Below are positions 1-5,996 of a stretch of DNA of 5,996 nt, in pieces. Origin of the DNA: Chitinophaga pinensis. GTDB lineage: Bacteria > Bacteroidota > Bacteroidia > Chitinophagales > Chitinophagaceae. The number at the start of each line of letters is the position of its first letter. Positions within the stretch are counted from its first letter, which is position 1. Below the pieces are notes generated by a model that was not told where the DNA came from, did no database searches, and saw nothing but the letters and a program-made list of their open reading frames with translations. Made by a program: the position numbers and the translations under genes. The stretch spans positions 1-5,996 of the forward strand of contig CALPKD020000098.1 in the NCBI GenBank assembly GCA_943324055.2, read 5' to 3'.

Positions 1-748
1 CCGCTTTTGGGTTGTTAAAATTAGAAATATAATTTTTTTGACTAGATACTTTTGCAGCATATTCCCACTCTGCTTCAGTTGGTAAACGGAAGTCAGGTAT
101 CATTACATACTCGTCAATATTATTTTTGGTTTTAACTCGTGCAGTAGTAACGGTTTTAGCGTTTGTAGTAGAATCCTTTTTAGGGCCACCTCCAATTTTT
201 CCTAGGTAAGGCGTTTTTGGATCCACTAAGCCATATCTTACTAAGGTTTTTTCGTTCGCTCTATCTGTTCTCCATCTGCAATAATTGTTTGCTTGTTCCC
301 AAGTGACGCCAACAACAGGATAGTCGTTAAATGCATTTGCTCTAAAATAACCTTCAACCATTGGCTCGTTGTATGATAAGTCGGTTCTCCAAACAGTGGT
401 GTCAGGGAGCGCGGCTTTTACGATTGAATCTTTCCCTAATGGAATAAATACTTTCTCTATCCAATGTAAATAATCTCTGTATTTTTTGTTGCTAACTTCG
501 TATTGGTCAATCCTAAATGAACTAACTGTTACGCGTCTAAGACTATTGTTCCAGTCGCCCATCACGCTTTCTTGGTTTAACCCCATCGCAAAAGTGCCCC
601 CTCGTATTAAAACGGTGCCTGCAAATGGGTCGTCCTTAGATGCTGCCATGGACACATTTTTAGCAGCATTATTTTCCGATGTAGTCAACATGGTTGGCCC
701 TAATAATAGTATGGCAAAAAACAACAGAATACTATTTATAAAATTCAT
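1..748 (-). CDS. gldJ: GldJ-like gliding motility/T9SS protein, FGE-sulfatase fold (partial, C-terminus off the left edge)
   Basis: 249 codons are visible, reading leftwards from ATG at 748-746; an in-frame TAA at 760-758 makes this the first possible ATG. Residues 1-20 form a hydrophobic secretion signal. From about residue 45 the protein follows the FGE-sulfatase/SUMF1 fold: GGTFAMG (50-56), a DWNN motif (65-68), the ALPDTTVWR stretch (113-121), YPVVGVTWEQA (143-153), WRTDRANE (159-166) and FRLPTEAEWEYAA (220-232). The DWNN and ALPDT-VWR motifs point to GldJ rather than its paralogue GldK. A Lys/Thr-rich stretch lies at about 177-210. Known GldJ proteins are about 550 residues, so roughly half is missing here. 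In Flavobacterium johnsoniae GldJ is an envelope lipoprotein needed for gliding and for stability of the T9SS core; its relation to FGE is structural and no enzymatic role is established. Oddly, no cysteine occurs before C157, so there is no lipobox. It is divergent from porU, a neighbour also seen in Flavobacterium. The family is near certain; GldJ over GldK is likely. Confidence 0.87.
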   Translation of the reverse strand, partial: MNFINSILLFFAILLLGPTMLTTSENNAAKNVSMAASKDDPFAGTVLIRGGTFAMGLNQESVMGDWNNSLRRVTVSSFRIDQYEVSNKKYRDYLHWIEKVFIPLGKDSIVKAALPDTTVWRTDLSYNEPMVEGYFRANAFNDYPVVGVTWEQANNYCRWRTDRANEKTLVRYGLVDPKTPYLGKIGGGPKKDSTTNAKTVTTARVKTKNNIDEYVMIPDFRLPTEAEWEYAAKVSSQKNYISNFNNPKA

Positions 749-768
749 ATATAAAAATTATATAAAAA
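749..768. repeat. Pair of 9-bp direct repeats directly upstream of the gldJ start
   Basis: ATATAAAAA occurs at 749-757 and again at 760-768, separated by TT, giving an 11-bp period. Read on the gldJ strand this is TTTTTATAT twice, the last copy abutting the ATG. It could be an AT-rich translation-enhancing leader, a binding site with about one helical turn between half sites, or chance in AT-rich DNA. Confidence 0.4.
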
Positions 769-860
769 CAGGTTAAAAGATACTGCGAATATAGCTTGTT
801 TTTGGTCATTTATTCACTTGTAACTGCAATCTTATGTTAGTAAAAGCCTAATTTTAGCTT
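749..860. promoter_or_regulatory. Divergent intergenic region between gldJ and porU
   Basis: These 112 bp are AT-rich, hold no gene, and by position must contain the start signals for the leftward gldJ and probably for the rightward porU operon. Partial matches to the Bacteroidota -7 consensus TAnnTTTG are visible: TATGTTAG at 833-840 on the plus strand and TATCTTTT at 782-775 on the minus strand. Neither has a TTG -33 element at the expected spacing of about 19-23 bp, so no precise promoter is called. No Shine-Dalgarno-like sequence precedes either start, as is usual in this phylum. Confidence 0.45.
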
Positions 861-3800
861 ATGACAAGGGGCCCCGTAATATTTTTACTGTTTTTTTTAT
901 TTTTAACCCAAAACTTGAGGGCGCAATCCAGTCCTTTGGCCACTGGTCAATGGGTTAAAATAGCAGTTGTAAAACAAGGAGTATTTCAAATCACTGGGAC
1001 TCAATTTAAAGCCATGGGATTTACCTTGCCGATCCCTTCTGCACAAGTTCAATTATTTAGTTATGATCTTGCTAATTTGGAGGAAAAAGTGACCCCAAAT
1101 AATTCCAATGGTTTGTTCGAAAATGCAATTGAAGTTCAGGATGGAGGGGATGGACAAATAGAGGAAAAAGATTACATTCTTTTTTATAGTGATGGGCCCA
1201 TAAAATGGAAGTATAATGAATCAGACGGTTTGCCATTTCATGTGAAAAAATCAACCGGGGATTCGCTATACTTTTTTTTAACGCAGGGTAAAAATGGGAA
1301 ACGAATTTTAAATGCAACAACCCAAAATACTTATGTAAAAACGGTTGATGTGTATGACGAAAGATGGCTTATCGAAAAAGATACGATCTCGATATTGAAT
1401 AGTGGGCAGCAATGGTTCGGCGCACCAATGGGACAGGGAGCTGGCAAGCAATCTAAGTTCACCTTCTCCACTAATATAGAAGGCATAGAGGTTGCTAGTG
1501 CAATTAAATTTAAAATGCAGTATGCTGCATCGAGTTATCAAGGGCCCGCAAATTTTAATTTACAATGGAATGGTCAGTCTGTGAAAAATACAACTGTTGC
1601 TGCTGTTTCTGGTTTGATATATGATGATGCCGCATTAGTTGTAAAATCAGATGCAGATTGGTTATTGAGTCCTTCGGTGCCACTCGCAAATAGTATTAAT
1701 TTGTCTGTTGACTTTACAAGTCCGAGCTCGAACAGTACAGGCTGGATCGATTTTATCGAGATGCATGCTAAAAAAACGTTAGGTTTTTGGGGTACCCGAT
1801 CTTTTGGGTTTAGAAACTTTTTGGCAGGTAGTGCAAAGCAAGGGGTATTGTACAAGCTTCAAAAAGCGGATACAACAACAATGGTGTGGGATGTAACGCA
1901 TCCAATTATGCCTGTTAAAATGGCTTTAATTATACAAGGAGGTGGCATTGGAAGGTTTGTGCAGTTGGGAGATACCATTAACGACTTTTATACGGTACAA
2001 CAACAAGCCTACGACATCCCAACCTTTGTCAGTAAAGTGAATAACCAAAACGTAATTGCAACGCCAAACGCAGACTATCTTATTGTTGCACCAAGTGCTT
2101 TTAAAAATGCGGCGGCTCAATTGCAGCAGTATCATAAAGCAGCCCATGGTTTAAAAGTAGAAGTGCTTATTGCGGATGAAATTTATAATGAATTTTCGGG
2201 AGGTCAGGTAAGTGCTATTGGGATTCGGAATTGTATAAAATATTTATTTGACAAGGCGGCTTTTCAAAATACGAGTCCGCCTAAATACCTATTATTATTA
2301 GGTTTGGGTCATTATGATCCTAGAAAAATAAATAGTGCCACACAATTGCCGGCTTACGAAAGTGTAGCGTCGACTGCAACTTTATCCACTTACACTTCGG
2401 ATGATTTTTATGCGATTCTAAAAGATGGATATGACATTAATATACCTAGTAGTGTTGCGCAACTTTCATTAGCGGTAGGGAGAATCCCCGCAAGAAATAT
2501 GGCAGAGGCAGATACGGCTATTCGTAAAATAATACAATATCAAAACAATATCAATGGGGGCGTTTGGAAAAATCAATTGACTTGGGTAGCGGACGATGGA
2601 GATTACAATTTACACTTACAAGATGCAGAAGAAATCACAAGTCATTTGCAGGGGATGGATGCGGATTGGAACCAAAAGAAAATGTATTTGGATTTATATC
2701 AAGCAGTTCCTACGACTAGTGGAAATACGTACCCGTCCTTAATTACAGATTTGAAACAAGTGGTTAATAACGGGACGCTCATTTTTAATTATAGTGGTCA
2801 CGGAAATTATTTGAGATTGGCGGAGGAAGCGGTTGTGACGGCTTCTGAACTTGCACAGTGGGACAATGGCGGGAAATTGCCTTTGATGATTACTGCATCC
2901 TGTGATTTTGCACCTTATGATCAGCCACAGCTAAGCCCTATTGCATTTGATGCTTTTATGAAAGATAGTAAGGGCGTAATTGGAGTAGTTGCTGCAAGTA
3001 GACTTGTGTTTGCCTACAGTAATAAGCAAATCAATGACGAATTTATACAGCAGCTATTAGTGCCCAATGCTTTTGGAAAATTTCAGACGATTGGTGAATC
3101 CTTAATGCTTGCTAAAAATAAGACATGGGGGAATGCAGGGGATCATGTCAATGCTTTTAAATTTAATCTAATTGGAGATCCTGCCATGCGTTTAGCTGCG
3201 CCAAAATATAAGATTAAAATTGAGGCAATTAATCAAAAACAATTTATCGGCAAGGACACATTTATGGCGGGTAATATCTATAAAGTAAATGGAAATATCC
3301 AAGCCAATGGGAGTAAACTCAATAGGTTTAATGGAGTGGTTGAAATGGTTTTATATGATGCGGCAAGTCGTAAAAAAACATTGGCGAATCAAAGTACGAG
3401 TATGGCTGTTTTTGTGGAAACTCAGGACCAGATTGTATTTAAGGGGAAAGCAACTGTTACAGCCGGTAGTTTTGAAATCGATTTTGTATTACCAAAGGAA
3501 TTGAATGCACTTAAGGGGGCATTAAAATTGCAACTTTATGCATACAATGACACTGCGGATGCGACGGGAATTTTTAATCAAATTTATGTAAGTAGTGGTA
3601 CAGAGAAATTGGCGACAGATACAAACGGACCCTCCGTGAAGGGGTACATCAATGACACTAATTTTGTAGAGGGCGGATGGGTTACAGATCATGCAAAATT
3701 GATTGTGCGCTTAAAAGATAGTGCAGGTATTCAGTCCTCTGGAAATGCATTGGGTCATGATATTACATTAATAATGGATAGAGATTTTCAGCATCCAATT

Positions 3801-4271
3801 GCGTTGAATAATTATTATACAGCTGATTTGGATTCTTACCAAAGTGGAAATATCGTATACTCATTGCCTAATTTTTCGGAAGGGAATCACGAACTCATTA
3901 TTAAGGCTTGGGACCTATTCTCAAATGCAAGCACAGACACCATCCGATTTGTTGTGCCTTCAACCCAAAAACTACTACTTAGAAACTTTTCTATATTCCC
4001 CAATCCCTTCAATAGTCAGACTCAGTTTAGTTTTGAGCACAATCAATTACTTAATCCTTTGAGCATTTTACTTGATATCTATGATTACAATGGATTAAAA
4101 ATATATTCAAAATCAATACAGTCGTTGTTTTTGAGCAATCGAGTTGTGCTTAATTGGACTGGCTTGTCGGCCGGAGGCAATAGAATTTTGCCTGGGGTAT
4201 ACTATTGCAAGCTTACTGTAAGTGATGCCAAATTAACATCTTCTTTAACACGTAAAGTCGTTAAATATTAA
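861..4271 (+). CDS. porU: PorU, T9SS C-terminal signal peptidase/sortase (peptidase family C25)
   Basis: PorU is the surface gingipain-family cysteine protease of the T9SS attachment complex; with PorV it removes the CTD of secreted cargo and joins the protein to the cell surface. The 1136-residue length fits the family. The start is fixed by an in-frame TAG at 855-857. Residues 1-21 are a signal peptide with likely cleavage after LRA-21. The N-terminal beta region (about 25-395) shows PorU-typical text such as FENAIEV and DYILFYSDGP. The C25 protease domain runs from about 405 to 780 and has both catalytic landmarks: His647 in YSGHGN and Cys681 in TASCDF, followed by GDPAMRL near 772-778. 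Ig-like beta domains follow (about 785-1035), including DTNGPSVKGYINDTNF and GNALGHDITLIMD, both characteristic of PorU. The last 90 or so residues form a type A CTD beginning at FPNPF (1046-1050) and ending KVVKY. It heads a likely operon with porV 48 bp downstream. No frameshift or missing key residue is seen. Confidence 0.95.
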   Translation: MTRGPVIFLLFFLFLTQNLRAQSSPLATGQWVKIAVVKQGVFQITGTQFKAMGFTLPIPSAQVQLFSYDLANLEEKVTPNNSNGLFENAIEVQDGGDGQIEEKDYILFYSDGPIKWKYNESDGLPFHVKKSTGDSLYFFLTQGKNGKRILNATTQNTYVKTVDVYDERWLIEKDTISILNSGQQWFGAPMGQGAGKQSKFTFSTNIEGIEVASAIKFKMQYAASSYQGPANFNLQWNGQSVKNTTVAAVSGLIYDDAALVVKSDADWLLSPSVPLANSINLSVDFTSPSSNSTGWIDFIEMHAKKTLGFWGTRSFGFRNFLAGSAKQGVLYKLQKADTTTMVWDVTHPIMPVKMALIIQGGGIGRFVQLGDTINDFYTVQQQAYDIPTFVSKVNNQNVIATPNADYLIVAPSAFKNAAAQLQQYHKAAHGLKVEVLIADEIYNEFSGGQVSAIGIRNCIKYLFDKAAFQNTSPPKYLLLLGLGHYDPRKINSATQLPAYESVASTATLSTYTSDDFYAILKDGYDINIPSSVAQLSLAVGRIPARNMAEADTAIRKIIQYQNNINGGVWKNQLTWVADDGDYNLHLQDAEEITSHLQGMDADWNQKKMYLDLYQAVPTTSGNTYPSLITDLKQVVNNGTLIFNYSGHGNYLRLAEEAVVTASELAQWDNGGKLPLMITASCDFAPYDQPQLSPIAFDAFMKDSKGVIGVVAASRLVFAYSNKQINDEFIQQLLVPNAFGKFQTIGESLMLAKNKTWGNAGDHVNAFKFNLIGDPAMRLAAPKYKIKIEAINQKQFIGKDTFMAGNIYKVNGNIQANGSKLNRFNGVVEMVLYDAASRKKTLANQSTSMAVFVETQDQIVFKGKATVTAGSFEIDFVLPKELNALKGALKLQLYAYNDTADATGIFNQIYVSSGTEKLATDTNGPSVKGYINDTNFVEGGWVTDHAKLIVRLKDSAGIQSSGNALGHDITLIMDRDFQHPIALNNYYTADLDSYQSGNIVYSLPNFSEGNHELIIKAWDLFSNASTDTIRFVVPSTQKLLLRNFSIFPNPFNSQTQFSFEHNQLLNPLSILLDIYDYNGLKIYSKSIQSLFLSNRVVLNWTGLSAGGNRILPGVYYCKLTVSDAKLTSSLTRKVVKY

Positions 4272-4319
4272 CGGATTGTTGATAGTATGGATTATCTTTA
4301 ACGCAGTTTCCAAACTTTA

Positions 4320-5459
4320 ATGAATATGAATAAATACAAATTAGCCGCTTCTTTTTTAACTATTTTTTGTGTAATGCTAGTCTCTGATTTGATGGCGCAA
4401 ACAAAGACAATTAATATTCAAAGCACTGCTGTTCCCTTTTTGTTAATCTCTCCTGATGCTCGATCTGGGGGTATGGGGAATTTGTCCTTAGCCATGTCGC
4501 CAGAAACAAACGACTTATTTGGCAATACCGCAAAGTTGCCTTTTATAAAAGAAGACAGAGCTTTTTTAATCAATTACACTCCTTGGTTAAAAGACCTTGG
4601 ATTGAATGATGTGTATTTGGCAAGTGCTGGTTTTTATAAAAAACTTAATAACAATAATAGTATCAATACCTCGCTTCGATTTTTTAGCTTAGGGGATATT
4701 CAGTTTACAGATCAGGACAATAACGCGCTTGCTTCTCAAAGGCCTTCTGAATTTAGTTATGATTTTGGATACAGTATGTTATTGTCAGATCAATTTAGCG
4801 CAGGTGTTACTTTAAGATATATACATTCTCAATTGGTTCAAGGCTCCTATGGCGCAAGTGCAATTAACTATAAGGCTGGAAATACTTTATCTAGTGACAT
4901 TAGTTTATTTTACAAGCAAAATGAAAACTTCGAAGGTTTTCATGGAGGCCTATTGCTTTCCAACTTAGGAGGCAAGATTAGTTATACCAATGAATCAAAA
5001 AACAAATCATTTATCCCGGCGAATATTGGATTGGGCATTGGGTACTTAAATAGAATGGACAATTCAAATTCAATTGAGTTTGGAGTGGATGTGAATCGTT
5101 TAATGGTCCCAACAACGCCTATCGATGCAGATGAGGCAACTCGAAATCAATACTATTCCCAGTCGGTGGTGTCAAGCTGGTTTAATTCATTTACAAGTAA
5201 ATATGGTATGCCATTAGGGGAGTCATTGAAAGTGTCGGCAGGTGCAGAATACAATTACAGCGACCGCTTTTTTTTAAGAGCGGGCTATTATATGGACAAC
5301 AATAAGAACTTAGGGAATATGCAATATTTTACGGTAGGTACCACTTTTCAATACCAACAATCTAAGTTCCATATTTCTTACCTAGTGCCTTCGGGCGGCG
5401 GAATAAATAAAAATCCATTATCTAATACGCTAAGATTTGGTACTGTTTTCAATTTCTAA
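4320..5459 (+). CDS. porV: PorV (LptO), T9SS outer-membrane shuttle protein
   Basis: PorV is a FadL-like outer-membrane beta-barrel that binds the CTD of T9SS cargo at the SprA translocon and carries it to PorU for cleavage and anchoring. The 379 residues match the family length. Residues 1-26 form a signal peptide with likely cleavage after LMA-26. The family signature AVPFLLISPDARSGGMG lies at 37-53, with ETNDLFGNTAKLPF shortly after. The rest alternates polar and hydrophobic residues, rich in aromatic strand ends, as expected of a barrel, and the chain ends in FGTVFNF with a C-terminal Phe typical of outer-membrane barrels. The start is the first ATG of the frame; Met3 at 4326 is a possible alternative and would not alter the signal peptide much. 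It lies 48 bp after porU and 27 bp before dut with no terminator between them, so co-transcription is likely. PorV is distinguished from its paralogue PorQ by the SPDARSGGMG signature. Confidence 0.95.
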   Translation: MNMNKYKLAASFLTIFCVMLVSDLMAQTKTINIQSTAVPFLLISPDARSGGMGNLSLAMSPETNDLFGNTAKLPFIKEDRAFLINYTPWLKDLGLNDVYLASAGFYKKLNNNNSINTSLRFFSLGDIQFTDQDNNALASQRPSEFSYDFGYSMLLSDQFSAGVTLRYIHSQLVQGSYGASAINYKAGNTLSSDISLFYKQNENFEGFHGGLLLSNLGGKISYTNESKNKSFIPANIGLGIGYLNRMDNSNSIEFGVDVNRLMVPTTPIDADEATRNQYYSQSVVSSWFNSFTSKYGMPLGESLKVSAGAEYNYSDRFFLRAGYYMDNNKNLGNMQYFTVGTTFQYQQSKFHISYLVPSGGGINKNPLSNTLRFGTVFNF

Positions 5460-5486
5460 CTTTCTTTTTGCCTATTTTTGTTGATC

Positions 5487-5927
5487 ATGTCAGCAATCAT
5501 AAAAGTAGTCAATAAGAGCCCTCACCCATTGCCATCCTATGCAACATTGGGATCTTCAGGAATGGATCTTAGGGCATCTATCAGTCAACCTATTTTATTA
5601 CAATCGATGGAGAGGGTACTAGTGCCCACCGGTTTGTTTATGGAGATGCCTAATAACTGGGAAGCACAGGTCAGGCCACGAAGTGGATTGGCAATCAAGC
5701 AGGGTATTACTTGTTTGAATACGCCAGGCACTATTGACGCCGATTACAGGGGCGAAATAAAAGTAGTATTAATCAACCTTTCCACTGAACCTCAAACCAT
5801 TTCCGATGGGGATAGAATTGCCCAAATAGTATTTCAAGCAGTTGAAAAAGTGCAATGGGAAATAGTCGATCAATTGGCGGATAGTGATCGTGGCGCCGGC
5901 GGCTTTGGCCATACTGGTAAACAATAA
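5487..5927 (+). CDS. dut: dUTP diphosphatase (dUTPase), trimeric type
   Basis: This cytoplasmic enzyme hydrolyses dUTP to dUMP and pyrophosphate, keeping uracil out of DNA and supplying dUMP for dTMP synthesis. From ATG at 5487 it has 146 residues, normal for the homotrimeric family, and all five motifs are present in order: I, SSGMDLRA (23-30); II, RPRSGLA (63-69); [16 protein letters not shown] (81-93), with the catalytic Asp84 and the base-selecting Tyr87; [11 protein letters not shown] (108-116); V, the glycine-rich [11 protein letters not shown] (135-145). The frame is open to a TTG at 5478, but ATG at 5487 gives the usual family N-terminus ([11 protein letters not shown]), so it is preferred. 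The gene starts 27 bp after porV and its stop lies 5 bp before the next start, which suggests a shared transcript; a functional link to secretion is not implied. Confidence 0.96.
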   Translation: MSAIIKVVNKSPHPLPSYATLGSSGMDLRASISQPILLQSMERVLVPTGLFMEMPNNWEAQVRPRSGLAIKQGITCLNTPGTIDADYRGEIKVVLINLSTEPQTISDGDRIAQIVFQAVEKVQWEIVDQLADSDRGAGGFGHTGKQ

Positions 5928-5932
5928 ATCCA

Positions 5933-5996
5933 ATGAAAAAATCAATTCTGTTCTTAGGAGCTATTTTATTACTTGCATCCTGCTCGACCTTCAAAA
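5933..5996 (+). CDS. Putative lipoprotein, N-terminal fragment (continues beyond the right edge)
   Basis: An ATG five bases after the dut stop opens 21 codons reading MKKSILFLGAILLLASCSTFK to the end of the window. This is a textbook type II signal peptide: Lys2-Lys3, a hydrophobic core (5-14), and a lipobox LASC with Cys17 as the lipidation site. The product should therefore be a lipidated envelope protein. No acidic surface-export signal is visible in the four residues after Cys17, but the sequence ends too soon to judge. The tight spacing suggests translation from the same transcript as dut. The mature protein is outside the window and its family cannot be named. Confidence 0.75.
   Translation, partial: MKKSILFLGAILLLASCSTFK

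Noticed and set aside
486..776. Plus-strand open frame of 96 codons at the left
   Set aside because: It is antisense to the GldJ-like gene, which has clear family motifs on the minus strand over the same bases; its translation resembles no protein family.
1072..2147. Four minus-strand open frames of 73-93 codons inside porU
   Set aside because: They lie opposite a well-conserved porU reading frame, have no signals of their own and no recognisable domains.
3289..4062. Two short plus-strand open frames (about 71 codons) within the 3' part of porU
   Set aside because: They are out-of-frame shadows of the Ig-like and CTD-coding part of porU, with no start signals or family resemblance.
4293..4300. 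TATCTTTA before porV as a promoter -7 element
   Set aside because: It differs from TAnnTTTG at the last base and the nearest TTG triplets are only 11-14 bp upstream, too close for a -33 element; read-through from porU explains porV expression.
5773..5994. Minus-strand open frame opposite the end of dut and the lipoprotein start
   Set aside because: The plus strand holds dUTPase motifs IV and V and a lipoprotein signal peptide here; the minus frame is a shadow.
1..5996. tRNA/rRNA genes, CRISPR array, insertion sequence or prophage signals
   Set aside because: No cloverleaf-like sequence, regularly spaced repeats, terminal inverted repeats or transposase/integrase motifs were seen; nearly all of the window is taken up by coherent core genes.

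Overview
The window comes from a gliding or protein-secreting member of the Bacteroidota. The evidence is three hallmark genes of the type IX secretion system (T9SS)/gliding machinery side by side: a GldJ-like gene, porU and porV. The AT-rich composition and the lack of clear Shine-Dalgarno sequences before the starts agree with this. The family cannot be fixed from the sequence; the gene order (porV followed by dut rather than other genes) fits a non-Flavobacterium lineage such as Chitinophagia or Saprospiria, but that is a guess.

Layout. Positions 1-748 (minus strand) hold the N-terminal half of a gldJ-type gene that runs off the left edge. A 112-bp AT-rich divergent intergenic region (749-860) separates it from a plus-strand run: porU (861-4271), porV (4320-5459), dut (best start 5487, end 5927) and the first 21 codons of a lipoprotein gene (5933 to the right edge). 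Plus-strand gaps are 48, 27 and 5 bp with no visible terminator, so these four probably form one operon.

How they work together. GldJ is a formylglycine-generating-enzyme (FGE)-like envelope protein needed for gliding and for stability of the T9SS core. T9SS cargo crosses the outer membrane through SprA. PorV, a FadL-type barrel, collects cargo carrying a C-terminal domain (CTD) and takes it to PorU, a gingipain-family cysteine protease/sortase that removes the CTD and attaches the protein to the cell surface. dut is nucleotide-pool housekeeping and seems linked only by position.

No new biological system is seen. The main points worth a second look are the absence of a lipobox cysteine in the GldJ-like protein, a pair of 9-bp direct repeats directly before its start codon, and the choice of start for dut.
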